Of a DNA stretch of 64,000 nucleotides, positions 9,014 to 17,034 are shown piece by piece; within the stretch, counting starts at the first letter, position 1, and every line of letters starts with the position of its first letter. This stretch comes from Microbacterium sp. LWH11-1.2 (GTDB lineage: Bacteria; Actinomycetota; Actinomycetes; Actinomycetales; Microbacteriaceae). A program made the position numbers and the translations under genes. The DNA is taken from the NCBI RefSeq assembly GCF_038397745.1, contig NZ_CP151636.1, forward strand, positions 2,976,001 to 3,040,000, in the 5' to 3' direction. The notes below the pieces were generated by a model that was not told the origin of the DNA, made no database searches, and worked only from the letters and a program-made list of their open reading frames with translations.

Positions 9014-9587
9014 GTACTGCCTTTCGAGCGCCGAACACGGCGATGCCCTCGGAGCCCGGCGGAAGTCCCGCCAGCATTCCGACCAGCTCGGCCCATGCTT
9101 CGACGTGCGGTCGGAACGGGCCTTCCGGAGTCCAGGACGCCCGCAATTCTATCTGTGCGCCGTCGCCTTCGACGGCGAGAGCGCCGAATCCCTTCGACAG
9201 CGTCTTCGTGGAGGTGCCGGATGCCGAGTGGTAGATCGCGTCGCGGGAGTCGAGCGCGTCGACCAGCCAGGACCACGTGACGTCCGCCAGGAGGGGGTCG
9301 GTGCCGATCTCGCTCTCGAGCGGCGCCTGCGCGAAGATCACGATGCGCCATGCCCCGCCCCAGGCTCCCGGTTCGTCCGGATCGTGCAGCAGCACGAATC
9401 GACCGGTGCCGTAGACCGACTCTCCGTCGCCCCCTGGTCGCACGTCGGCGGCGAGCGCGATGGCGAAGGGCGCCAGGCCCTGAGGCGTGGAGATCTCGCG
9501 CACCGTGATGTCGTCGCGGAACGCGGTCTCGCGCAGTTCGGCCATCGCGCTGTCGAAGGGGGTCCCGGCATCGGGGTGTGCGGTCAC
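9006..9587 (-). CDS. DUF3000 family protein
   Basis: A 193-residue protein matching the actinobacteria-specific DUF3000 family. Family-like stretches are FVLLHDPDEPGAWGGAWRIV, DVTWSWLVDALD and ASWTPEGPFRPHVEAWAELV. There is no signal peptide or membrane segment, so it is probably cytoplasmic; its biochemical function is unknown. The GTG start at 9587 lies 25 bases from a divergent hydrolase gene. The coding overlap with rnd and the conserved neighbourhood suggest a link to RNA processing, but nothing in the sequence proves it. Confidence 0.85.
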   Translation of the reverse strand: MTAHPDAGTPFDSAMAELRETAFRDDITVREISTPQGLAPFAIALAADVRPGGDGESVYGTGRFVLLHDPDEPGAWGGAWRIVIFAQAPLESEIGTDPLLADVTWSWLVDALDSRDAIYHSASGTSTKTLSKGFGALAVEGDGAQIELRASWTPEGPFRPHVEAWAELVGMLAGLPPGSEGIAVFGARKAVRD

Positions 9588-9612
9588 GGCAACAGGCTAG
9601 AGTCAGGAGGCG

Positions 9613-10767
9613 ATGAAGAGTCTCAGGCACGCCGTTGCACTCCTTGTCCCCGCTCTGCTCGCACTCGGGGCCGCCCTGTCGTTCCTCGTGTTCGGCGTGG
9701 CTCGTCGCGTCGTCACCCCGATGCGCCGACCGGTCGACACGCAGATCCTCGCGGTCGACACCGGTGCGCAGACCATCGAGCTCGAACGCACGGTCGACAC
9801 CGAGCTTCCTGGACGTTACGGGCTGTTCACGACAGGCACCTACGGCTACGTGAAGCTCGGCGCCGTCCTCGGCGTCGATGCGACCAGCGTGCGGCGCAAG
9901 CTGCTGACGAAGATCGAGACGGGGGCCAGGGTCGATCGGGGGGCGGGATTCAGCGGCTACTACTACTCGTCGCCGAGTGAGCTGCATCTGTCCTGGCAGA
10001 ACGTGCTGATCGGATCACCCGCGGGGCCCTGCCCTGCCTGGTTCTTCCCTGCGACGTCGACGACGTGGGTGATCCAGGTGCACGGGCGCGGAGCCACGCG
10101 GGTGGAGTGCCTGCGGGCGGTCCCCGTTCTGCATGCCGCCGGATTCCCCAACCTCGTGGTGTCGTACCGGAACGACAGCGAGGCGCCGCGCAGCCGGGCC
10201 GGCGCCTACGCCCTCGGGACCGCGGAGTGGCGGGACGTGGATGCGGCGATCGCCTACGCACTGCGCCACGGCGCCGAGCGGGTGATCCTGATGGGCTGGT
10301 CGATGGGAGGCGCCGTCTCCCTGCAGGCGGCGGTCAGCTCGAGCTATCGGGAGCGCATCGTCGGTCTGATCCTGGAGTCCCCGGTCGTCGACTGGCGCAC
10401 CGTGCTGCGCTTCCAGGCCCGGATCGCGGGTGTCCGCGCACCGCTCCCGGAACTGGCGATGAGCGCCCTGCAGCGCCCCCTCACCGCACGGATCAGCGGC
10501 GCGGACGACGCGATCTCGTTCGACCGGCTCGACATGGTCGCGCGCGCCGGCGAGCTGACAGCGCCGATGCTCATCCTCCACAGCGTGGACGACGGATTCG
10601 TTCCGATCGACTCGTCGGTGGCCCTTCAGCAGGCACGACCGGATCTCGTGACCATGCCCGAGTTCAGCGTCGCCCGGCACACGAAGATCTGGAACTACGA
10701 TCAGCCCGGCTGGACCGCGGCGATCACCGACTGGGTCGAGGCGCAGGGCTTCAGCGCTTCTGCCTGA
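9613..10767 (+). CDS. Membrane-anchored alpha/beta hydrolase
   Basis: 384 residues with one N-terminal membrane segment (about 7-30, ALLVPALLALGAALSFLVFG), a region of about 110 residues without a recognised domain, then an alpha/beta-hydrolase fold. WVIQVHGRG probably forms the oxyanion region, LMGWSMGG carries the nucleophile serine, LILHSVDDGFVP the acidic residue and VARHTKIWN the histidine. It is likely an outward-facing serine esterase or peptidase-like hydrolase; the substrate is unknown. The gene is divergent from DUF3000 and its 3' end overlaps sufE by 17 bases on the opposite strand. Confidence 0.8.
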   Translation: MKSLRHAVALLVPALLALGAALSFLVFGVARRVVTPMRRPVDTQILAVDTGAQTIELERTVDTELPGRYGLFTTGTYGYVKLGAVLGVDATSVRRKLLTKIETGARVDRGAGFSGYYYSSPSELHLSWQNVLIGSPAGPCPAWFFPATSTTWVIQVHGRGATRVECLRAVPVLHAAGFPNLVVSYRNDSEAPRSRAGAYALGTAEWRDVDAAIAYALRHGAERVILMGWSMGGAVSLQAAVSSSYRERIVGLILESPVVDWRTVLRFQARIAGVRAPLPELAMSALQRPLTARISGADDAISFDRLDMVARAGELTAPMLILHSVDDGFVPIDSSVALQQARPDLVTMPEFSVARHTKIWNYDQPGWTAAITDWVEAQGFSASA

Positions 10768-11182
10768 CCTGCTTCTTCGCGCGCATCAGCATCCCGGTCA
10801 TCCCACCGATCCGCAGCGGCGAGACCGCCTTCGTGAGTCCGATCGACTGCGGGTAGTCGTCGGGGATGGCGAGCACCTCGTCGGATGTGAGTCCGGTGAT
10901 GCCCTGCACGAGGATGCTGGCGAACCCGCGGGTGGTCGGCGCCTCCGGCGGTGCGGTCGCATGCATCGTGACGATGTCGTCGTTCACCTCGACGTAGATA
11001 TAGACCGGCGACTGGCACTCCGCGACGCGCTCGCACATCTCCGGATGGTTCGCGACCTCGTCGGAGACGGGGGGAAGCTCGTCGGAGTACTCGAGCAGCA
11101 GCAGGAGCCGATCCGACTCGGGGGTCTCCAGGAAGCCGTCGCGGATGTCGGCGAGGATGTCAGGAAGGTCGCTGGCGCTCAT
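10751..11182 (-). CDS. sufE: SufE family Fe-S cluster assembly protein
   Basis: 143 residues from ATG 11182, chosen because GGAGG lies 9 bases upstream; an ATG at 11191 would sit directly on that site. The sequence carries the SufE features LLLEYSDELPP, a VAECQSPVYIYVEV segment with the sulfur-accepting cysteine, and ILVQGITGLTSDEVLAIP. SufE accepts persulfide sulfur from a cysteine desulfurase for Fe-S cluster building. It lies 20 bases downstream of a rhodanese gene; the same pair is seen in mycobacteria (sseA with a SufE-like gene), so it may also accept sulfur from that sulfurtransferase. Confidence 0.88.
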   Translation of the reverse strand: MSASDLPDILADIRDGFLETPESDRLLLLLEYSDELPPVSDEVANHPEMCERVAECQSPVYIYVEVNDDIVTMHATAPPEAPTTRGFASILVQGITGLTSDEVLAIPDDYPQSIGLTKAVSPLRIGGMTGMLMRAKKQVRQKR

Positions 11183-11201
11183 CCCTGACATCCTCCCATG
11201 T

Positions 11202-12095
11202 TCAGAGCGAGCCGGGCTCGGCACCCGTCACGATCGGAACCCGCACGGCGCTGCCCCACTCGGTCCAGGAGCCGTCGTAGTTGCGCACGTTCTCGAAGCC
11301 GAGCAGGTGCTTGAGCACGAACCAGGTGTGGCTGGAGCGTTCACCGATCCGGCAGTACGCCACGACGTCGTCGCCGTCCTTCAGGCCGGCGCCGTCGCGG
11401 TAGATCGCGTCCAGCTCCGCCCGGCTCTTGAAGCCGCCGTCCTCGGCCACCGCCTTCGCCCACGGCACGCTCTGCGCGGTGGGGATGTGCCCGGCGCGCA
11501 GCGTGCCCTCCTCGGGGTACGCGGGAGCGGTCGTGCGCTCTCCGCTGTACTCCTCGGGGGAGCGGACATCGATCAGCGGGTTGCCGATGTGCGTGAGGAC
11601 GTCTTCCTTGTAGGCGCGGATCACGGAGTCGTCGCGCTCGACGACCGGGTACTCCGTCGCGGGGCGGGTGGTGGCGTCGCGCGTGAGCTCGCGTCCCTCG
11701 GAGATCCAGCGGTCGCGGCCGCCGTCGAGCAGTCGCACGTCCTCGTGTCCGAAGAGGGAGAACACCCAGAGGGCGTAGGCCGCCCACCAGTTGTTCTTGT
11801 CGCCGTAGATGACGACCGTGTCGTCGCGGGCGATGCCCTTGCGGCTGAGCAGCTGGGCGAAGCCCTCGCCGTCGACGTAGTCGCGCACGACCGGGTCGTT
11901 GAGCTCGGTGTGCCAGTCGACCTTCACGGCACCGGGGATGTGGCCGGTCTCGTAGAGGAGCACGTCCTCATCGGACTCGACGACGACGAGACCGGGCTGT
12001 CCGAGGCGCTCCGCCAGCCATTCGGTCGTCACCAGACGGCCGGGTTCGGCGTACTCGGCGAACTTGGGGGAGGAGGAATCGATCTCGATGGCCAT
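11202..12095 (-). CDS. sseA: Two-domain thiosulfate / 3-mercaptopyruvate sulfurtransferase
   Basis: 297 residues forming two rhodanese domains. The N-terminal domain (about 20-135) is non-catalytic, with [20 protein letters not shown] and [13 protein letters not shown], where the active-site cysteine is absent. The C-terminal domain (about 165-285) has [26 protein letters not shown] and the catalytic loop [11 protein letters not shown]. It moves sulfane sulfur from thiosulfate or mercaptopyruvate to an acceptor. GGAGA is well placed before ATG 12095. SufE follows in the same operon and is a plausible acceptor. Confidence 0.88.
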   Translation of the reverse strand: MAIEIDSSSPKFAEYAEPGRLVTTEWLAERLGQPGLVVVESDEDVLLYETGHIPGAVKVDWHTELNDPVVRDYVDGEGFAQLLSRKGIARDDTVVIYGDKNNWWAAYALWVFSLFGHEDVRLLDGGRDRWISEGRELTRDATTRPATEYPVVERDDSVIRAYKEDVLTHIGNPLIDVRSPEEYSGERTTAPAYPEEGTLRAGHIPTAQSVPWAKAVAEDGGFKSRAELDAIYRDGAGLKDGDDVVAYCRIGERSSHTWFVLKHLLGFENVRNYDGSWTEWGSAVRVPIVTGAEPGSL

Positions 12096-12188
12096 GGGTT
12101 CTCCGAAGCATTGAGCGGGCGAGGGTGCGGTGGCGGACGGCGTAGTGTGGAGCCGTCCCTTCGACGATAGATCCCCTCAGTGCGCCCT

Positions 12189-12231
12189 GCACCCGATTCG
12201 TAAGACTTCGACACAGGTGCGCACCCGATTC
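12189..12231 (+). repeat. Direct repeat around the probable zapE promoter
   Basis: The 11-mer GCACCCGATTC occurs at 12189-12199 and again at 12221-12231, 32 bases apart or about three helical turns. A TAAGACT that could serve as the -10 element lies between the copies. The position, just before the zapE start, suggests a regulator binding site, but no regulator is known. Confidence 0.4.
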
Positions 12232-12240
12232 AGGACCGTG

Positions 12241-13278
12241 ATGACCGACACGACCAGCCGCACGGGAATCGTGCACCTCACCGAGCGCCAGCCCGCCGTC
12301 AGCGGACCCGAGATGCTGGCCAGTCTGGTGCCGCCGCCGCAGTTCGACACGGCCACGTTCGACAGCTATCGCGCGGATCCCGCCTACCCCTCTCAGGAAG
12401 AGGCCAAGGAGACGCTGATCCGCTTCGCCGGTCGCGGCGGCCCGGTCAAGCGCGGCGGGTTCTTCAGCCGGGCGAAGAAGGAGCCCGAGGTCAAGCCGGG
12501 GGTGTACCTGGACGGTGGCTTCGGCGTGGGCAAGACGCACCTTCTCGCGTCGATCTATCACGCGATGCCCGCACGCAGGAAGTACTTCGGGTCGTTCATC
12601 GAGTACACCGCGCTCGTGGGCGCACTCGGCTACAAGAACACGGTCGACCTGCTCAAGGGCGCCGACCTCCTCTGCATCGACGAGTTCGAACTCGACGACC
12701 CGGGCGACACCATGGTCATGACGCGTCTGCTCGGCGAACTCGTCCCGACGGGCACCCGCCTCGCCGCGACCTCGAACACCCCGCCGAACGCTCTCGGCGA
12801 AGGACGCTTCGCGGCGCAGGACTTCCTTCGCGAGATCCACGCGATGTCGGACAGCTTCCAGACGATCCGGATCGACGGCGTCGACTTCCGGCAGCGCGCT
12901 CTGGACGGCCATGCCGTCGTCCTCGACGACGAGGCCTACGACAGCGCGCGTGAGGCGGGCGCGACCGCCGGCACGGCATCCGATGACCGCTTCGATGATC
13001 TGATCCGTCATCTGGCCCAGGTGCATCCGTCCCGCTACATCCGCGTGATCGACGGACTCGACCAGGTCGGCCTCCGCGGCGTCCGCCAGCTGACCGATCA
13101 GTCCGAGGCGCTCCGGTTCGTCGCGTTCGTGGACCGGGTGTACGACGCCCAGATCCCGATCATCGCCACGGGACTCGGTCTGGACGCCGTGTTCTCCGAT
13201 GAGATGCTCGCCGGCGGATACCGCAAGAAGTACCTGCGCGCCATCTCCCGACTGAACGCGCTGACGCATTCTGCGTGA
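12241..13278 (+). CDS. zapE: AFG1/ZapE-family ATPase
   Basis: 345 residues from ATG 12241; an in-frame reading further upstream lacks protein-like sequence. It is a P-loop ATPase of the AFG1/LACE1/ZapE family, with Walker A GGFGVGKTHL, Walker B LLCIDEFELDD, a sensor region RLAATSNTPP, and the late motif VYDAQIPIIATG. In proteobacteria ZapE destabilises FtsZ rings; in mitochondria Afg1 acts in protein quality control. The role in actinobacteria is not settled. It is divergent from sseA with 145 bases between the two starts. Confidence 0.85.
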   Translation: MTDTTSRTGIVHLTERQPAVSGPEMLASLVPPPQFDTATFDSYRADPAYPSQEEAKETLIRFAGRGGPVKRGGFFSRAKKEPEVKPGVYLDGGFGVGKTHLLASIYHAMPARRKYFGSFIEYTALVGALGYKNTVDLLKGADLLCIDEFELDDPGDTMVMTRLLGELVPTGTRLAATSNTPPNALGEGRFAAQDFLREIHAMSDSFQTIRIDGVDFRQRALDGHAVVLDDEAYDSAREAGATAGTASDDRFDDLIRHLAQVHPSRYIRVIDGLDQVGLRGVRQLTDQSEALRFVAFVDRVYDAQIPIIATGLGLDAVFSDEMLAGGYRKKYLRAISRLNALTHSA

Positions 13279-13323
13279 CCCTCCAGGCCCGTGTAACGCG
13301 ATGTTCACACCCGGAGCCCTTCT

Positions 13324-13361
13324 GTAACACCGGAGAAACAAACCTCACGCATGCGCGAAAC
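13324..13361 (+). promoter_or_regulatory. GlnR-type operator upstream of amtB
   Basis: Four pentamers are spaced by exactly six bases: GTAAC 13324-13328, GAAAC 13335-13339, CACGC 13346-13350, GAAAC 13357-13361. The published GlnR site in Streptomyces is gTnAC-n6-GaAAC repeated twice with 22-bp periodicity; three of the four half-sites here match it well. A further GTAAC-n6-TTCAC lies just upstream at 13293-13308. This suggests activation of amtB by GlnR under nitrogen limitation. Confidence 0.65.
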
Positions 13362-13412
13362 CGCGCGTCGTCACACTGAAGCTCTCAATTACTTCGGATG
13401 TGAGGTTTTCCT

Positions 13413-14651
13413 ATGGATGCTCCCGGCAACATCTCGTGGGCGATCACCGCGACAGCGCTGGTCCTGCTCATGACGCCTGGCGTCGCCTTCTTCTACGGCG
13501 GTCTCGTCAAGGCGAAGAGCGTCGTCAGCATGATGATGATGAGCTTCGGCTCGATCGGCCTTGTCGCCGTGCTGTGGATTCTCTTCGGCTTCTCCATGAG
13601 CGCCGTCGACAGTCCGACCGCCTTCGCCGGCAACCCCTTCGCCGACTTCGGGCTCTCGAGCCTGGCCTCGGGTGAGGGATCGAACGTCGCCCTTCTCGGT
13701 GTCGCCTACGGCGCGACGTTCGCGATCATCACGGTCGCCCTGATCTCCGGCGCCATCGCCGACCGCGCGAAGTTCGGCAGCTGGCTGATCTTCGCCGGTG
13801 TCTTCGCCACCGTCGGCTACTTCCCCGTCGCCGCCTGGGTCTGGGGCGGTGGCTGGATCATGAACCTCGGCACCACCCTGTTCGGTGAGGACAGCGGCAT
13901 CGGCGTCATCGACTACGCCGGTGGTACCGCCGTGCACATCAACGCGGGTGCTGCGGCCCTCGCTCTCGCCATCGTCCTCGGAAAGCGCATCGGCTTCCAG
14001 AAGGGCATCCTCAAGCCGCACAACGTGCCGCTGACGCTGCTCGGCGCTGCGCTGCTGTGGTTCGGCTGGTTCGGCTTCAACGCCGGTGCGGAGTGGCTCG
14101 CCGAGGACATGGGCGGTGTCGGACTCATCGGTCTCAACACGCTCGGCGCCACGGCTGCTGCCATCCTCGGCTGGATCCTGATCGAGAAGATCAAGGACGG
14201 AAAGCCCACCTCGGTCGGCGCCGCATCCGGTGCGGTCGCCGGTCTCGTCGCCATCACCCCGGCGTGCGCCAACCTGACGCCCGGCTGGTCGCTCCTGCTC
14301 GGCGCCGTCGCCGGTATCGTCTGCGCTCTCGCGGTCGAGCTGAAGTTCCGCCTCGGTTTCGACGACTCGCTCGACGTGGTCGGCATCCACCTCGTCGGCG
14401 GCCTGATCGGAACCCTGTACCTGGGCTTCTTCGCCACCGGCACCGGCCTGTTCGTCGGCGGCGACGCCCGCCAGCTCGCCGTCCAGGTGATCGCCGCTCT
14501 GGGTGTGCTCATCTACTCCTTCGTCGTCGCCTTCATCATCGGCTTCGCGATCGAGAAGACGATCGGCTTCCGCGTCACGAACGAAGACGAGATCGCCGGT
14601 GTGGACCAGGTCGTGCACGGCGAGGAGGGCTACGCTCTCGCGGACGCATGA
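13413..14651 (+). CDS. amtB: Ammonium transporter
   Basis: A 412-residue polytopic membrane protein of the Amt/MEP/Rh family with about 11 membrane helices. Signature stretches are MTPGVAFFYGGLVKAKS at the N-terminus, AGGTAVHINAGAAALALA with the first pore histidine, WFGWFGFNAGAEW, and DVVGIHLVGGLIGTLYLG with the second pore histidine. It brings ammonium or ammonia into the cell when nitrogen is scarce. TGTGAGG precedes ATG 13413. In many actinobacteria amtB is followed by glnK and glnD; here neither is present and the next gene is unrelated. A GlnR-like operator sits upstream. Confidence 0.95.
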   Translation: MDAPGNISWAITATALVLLMTPGVAFFYGGLVKAKSVVSMMMMSFGSIGLVAVLWILFGFSMSAVDSPTAFAGNPFADFGLSSLASGEGSNVALLGVAYGATFAIITVALISGAIADRAKFGSWLIFAGVFATVGYFPVAAWVWGGGWIMNLGTTLFGEDSGIGVIDYAGGTAVHINAGAAALALAIVLGKRIGFQKGILKPHNVPLTLLGAALLWFGWFGFNAGAEWLAEDMGGVGLIGLNTLGATAAAILGWILIEKIKDGKPTSVGAASGAVAGLVAITPACANLTPGWSLLLGAVAGIVCALAVELKFRLGFDDSLDVVGIHLVGGLIGTLYLGFFATGTGLFVGGDARQLAVQVIAALGVLIYSFVVAFIIGFAIEKTIGFRVTNEDEIAGVDQVVHGEEGYALADA

Positions 14652-14670
14652 CAGCGGTTAGGGTGACCGT

Positions 14671-15258
14671 GTGAGCAATACCGACGGCATCCTGGCGACA
14701 CTCGCGCAGATCCTGCAGAAGCTGCTGGGGTCGGACCGGGCGTCTCGGACAGAACATCGTCCGAGGCGCCCGGTCGCGCGTCTGCGGCCCTCCTCCGGAG
14801 CGCGGGGGCCGGTCGATTCGCCGCAGGACCGGGGGAGCGCAGGGGGCACTGCCACCATCCGGATCGACCCGGAGCGCATCGAGGATCTGCTCGTCGCCTA
14901 CGCTCCCGAACGCGACGGAGCCCCGGACGCCGGCGAGATCGTCTGGACCTGGGTGCCCTATGAGGAGAACGACGGTCGAGGCAAGGACCGACCGGTGCTC
15001 GTCATCGGGCGCGCCTCGGCGGATCGCGTGTACGCCGTGCGCATGACCAGTCGGGCCCACGACGGCGACCGCGACTTCCTCACGATCGGCGCCGGCTCCT
15101 GGGACTCGCAGGGACGCGAGTCCTGGGTCGACATCGAGCAGCTGTACAGCGTGCACGAGCACGGCCTGCGGCGCGAGGCGGCCGTGCTCGATCGCCGGAT
15201 CTACGACAGGGTCGCGAGCGCGCTCACACGCCGCTACGGCTGGGCTGCAGCGGGCTGA
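14671..15258 (+). CDS. MazF/PemK-like domain protein without a paired antitoxin
   Basis: 195 residues from GTG 14671. The first 65 or so residues are basic, proline-rich and probably disordered; the C-terminal part (about 88-190) has a PemK/MazF-like beta-barrel start, AGEIVWTWVPYEENDGRGKDRPVLVIG, and a late ESWVDIEQLYSVHEHGLRRE. Family members are endoribonuclease toxins, but no antitoxin gene is adjacent: amtB is upstream and the DUF1611 gene overlaps its 3' end by 35 bases on the other strand. It may be a domesticated or housekeeping member, and activity cannot be judged by eye. Confidence 0.65.
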   Translation: MSNTDGILATLAQILQKLLGSDRASRTEHRPRRPVARLRPSSGARGPVDSPQDRGSAGGTATIRIDPERIEDLLVAYAPERDGAPDAGEIVWTWVPYEENDGRGKDRPVLVIGRASADRVYAVRMTSRAHDGDRDFLTIGAGSWDSQGRESWVDIEQLYSVHEHGLRREAAVLDRRIYDRVASALTRRYGWAAAG

Positions 15259-16384
15259 GCGACGGGAACGCCTGCAGGACCATCTCGACGAGCTCTGTCA
15301 GCGGGCGCGTCAGCGGGTCGGTGGCGGGGAGTCCCAGGCTCAGTTCGATCTCGTCGATCGACGCGCTGAGCTGAGCCTCGGAGAGGTTCTCGTGGTTGAC
15401 GGTGATCCCGATGACCCTGGTGTCGGCGAAGGCCTCGATGAGCGCGACCTCGCTCTCCACGGTGGGCATCGCGACCATCGGGAAGTCCCCGAGGCTCTCG
15501 CGGCCGGGGGCGTGCTGCACGATGACGCCCGCCGGCTGGCTGCCGCGGAGGATGTGCGCGGAGGTGATGTACGCCGGGTGGCTGAGCGCTCCCTGGCCCT
15601 CGACGATGATCACGTCGGGGTCTTCGCCCTCGAACGCGGCGACGACCTGGTTCTCGACCTCGCCCGAGCAGAACTGGGGGACGAGGGCGTCCAGCGCCAC
15701 CCCGTACTTCCCGCCCTGGATGATCGTGGTCTGCCCCGTGCCGACCATCACGGCATGGATGCCATGCTCGTTCAGCGCGCGCACCAGCAGGGTCGCGGTC
15801 GTGCGCTTGCCGATCGCTCCATCGGTTCCGAGGATGGCGATCCGGGGGCACGTGACATCGAAGATGCGCCCCGAGAAGAGGTGCAGATCCTTCTTCTCCT
15901 TGGGGCGGCGGATGTCGGTGATGGTGACACCGGCGAGCAGGCTCGCCGCGACGAACTCCGCGTCATCCGTCAAGAACTCGTGCAGGCCGTTGATGATGTG
16001 CATCCCGCGCGCGATCCCATCCAGCAGCACGGTGCGCTGCCCGGGCGAGAGCAGGCCGTCGGCGGGCGCGACGCCGCAGATGAGGTAGTCGGGAACGTGT
16101 CCGGCGTGAGCGATCGCGGCGGTGAGGCCGTCGAGGACCGGGATCCCGACCGCCGTGCCGTCGAGCAGCATCCCGGCATCCGCCCCTGCGTGCGTGCTGT
16201 CGATGACGCTGAGGATCTCGTACTTCTCGGAGTGGCGGACGAGCCCGTTGGCCGTCTTGCCGTCCTGCTCGCCGAACTGGCCCTCGCAGTAGATGACTGC
16301 GGTCGTGCCCGTGGGGAGCTGCGGCTCCGACCAGGAATGGGCGGAGGAATCGCTCGAAGCAACGGGCAGGGATGGGTGAGACAT
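15224..16384 (-). CDS. DUF1611 P-loop protein (DgcN-like)
   Basis: 386 residues from ATG 16384; a longer upstream reading is non-coding leader. The N-terminal domain (about 20-200) includes VIYCEGQFGEQDGKTANGLV and an IDSTHAGADAGMLLDG segment. The C-terminal P-loop domain starts with RIAILGTDGAIGKRTTATLL (Walker A GKRT) and has GTGQTTIIQGGKYG, VIIVEGQGALSHPAY and VIVQHAPGR. DUF1611 proteins have been linked to D-glutamate metabolism as DgcN, usually next to the racemase gene dgcA, which is absent here, so the role remains open. AGAGGAG lies 4 bases before the start but is buried in a hairpin of the long leader, suggesting translational control. Confidence 0.8.
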   Translation of the reverse strand: MSHPSLPVASSDSSAHSWSEPQLPTGTTAVIYCEGQFGEQDGKTANGLVRHSEKYEILSVIDSTHAGADAGMLLDGTAVGIPVLDGLTAAIAHAGHVPDYLICGVAPADGLLSPGQRTVLLDGIARGMHIINGLHEFLTDDAEFVAASLLAGVTITDIRRPKEKKDLHLFSGRIFDVTCPRIAILGTDGAIGKRTTATLLVRALNEHGIHAVMVGTGQTTIIQGGKYGVALDALVPQFCSGEVENQVVAAFEGEDPDVIIVEGQGALSHPAYITSAHILRGSQPAGVIVQHAPGRESLGDFPMVAMPTVESEVALIEAFADTRVIGITVNHENLSEAQLSASIDEIELSLGLPATDPLTRPLTELVEMVLQAFPSLSPLQPSRSGV

Positions 16385-16504
16385 GGCTCTCCTCTGATCG
16401 CACAGAGGAGGCGACGGAGAACGAAATGGCCGAGAACGGCCCGTTGGTCGACAAGAAGTCTTCCCTGATACCGGCACGATGCCGGTTCCCTCACCGTAGC
16501 AGGG
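16385..16504 (-). promoter_or_regulatory. Structured 5' leader of the DUF1611 gene hiding its ribosome binding site
   Basis: Read on the minus strand there are three hairpins: (1) a helix of CCCTG/CAGGG (16500-16504 with 16463-16467) enclosing a perfect 7-bp hairpin with a 3-base loop (16470-16486); (2) a 5-bp hairpin GGCCG-TTCT-CGGCC at 16428-16441; (3) an 8-bp perfect hairpin at 16389-16410 whose 3' arm contains the Shine-Dalgarno AGAGGAG. The last would block initiation unless opened. It does not match a riboswitch class recognised by eye. Confidence 0.5.
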
Positions 16505-16599
16505 CGGTCTGGGACTCAGCCGCGAGTCGAGCAATCCGATTCGGCGGGCGCGCCGAATCAGATGTGAGCCGCGACCGCGGCGAAGCACAAGGAGGAATC

Positions 16600-16986
16600 A
16601 TGCGTTTCATTCCCACCAAGGTCCACGGAATCCTCGACTACATCGTCGGTGTGGCTCTCATCGCTGCGCCGTGGCTCTTCGGATTCGCCGGCATGGGCGG
16701 CCCTGCCGTCGTCATCCCGATCGTGCTCGGAGTCGGCCTGATCGTCTACAGCCTGTTCACCAAGTACGAGTGGGGCCCCTTCGGGTTCATCCCGATGCCG
16801 GTCCACCTCGTGTTCGACATCGTCGCGAGCCTGTTCCTCGCCCTGTCGCCGTGGATCTTCGGGTTCTCCGGTGAAGCGCTGAACGTCTGGCTGCCGCACG
16901 TCGTCGTCGGCGCCGCGGTCATCGTGGTCGTGCTGTTCTCGCAGCCGCAGCCGGAGACCGCTCGCGGCCGTGCCGCCACGGCCTGA
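16600..16986 (+). CDS. SPW-repeat membrane protein
   Basis: 128 residues with four membrane helices. Two copies of the SPW-type motif mark the family: IAAPWLFGFAG near residue 28 and LSPWIFGFSG near 90, each in a helix pair. The start is ATG 16600 with GGAGG 4 bases upstream; longer in-frame readings would include the DUF1611 leader. The function of SPW proteins is unknown. It is divergent from DUF1611 and followed by a strong terminator, so it is monocistronic. Confidence 0.85.
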   Translation: MRFIPTKVHGILDYIVGVALIAAPWLFGFAGMGGPAVVIPIVLGVGLIVYSLFTKYEWGPFGFIPMPVHLVFDIVASLFLALSPWIFGFSGEALNVWLPHVVVGAAVIVVVLFSQPQPETARGRAATA

Positions 16987-16995
16987 TCCCATGCC

Positions 16996-17034
16996 ACAGA
17001 GGCGCTCCCGGCCACAGCCCGGGGGCGCCTCTGT
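16996..17034. terminator. Bidirectional terminator hairpin
   Basis: ACAGAGGCGC at 16996-17005 pairs with GCGCCTCTGT at 17025-17034, and CCGG bases inside can extend the stem. It lies between the convergent SPW and zinc-ribbon protein genes. Confidence 0.75.

Noticed and set aside
16385..16504. Cobalamin riboswitch upstream of DUF1611
   Set aside because: The characteristic cobalamin-box sequence is absent; only generic hairpins are present.
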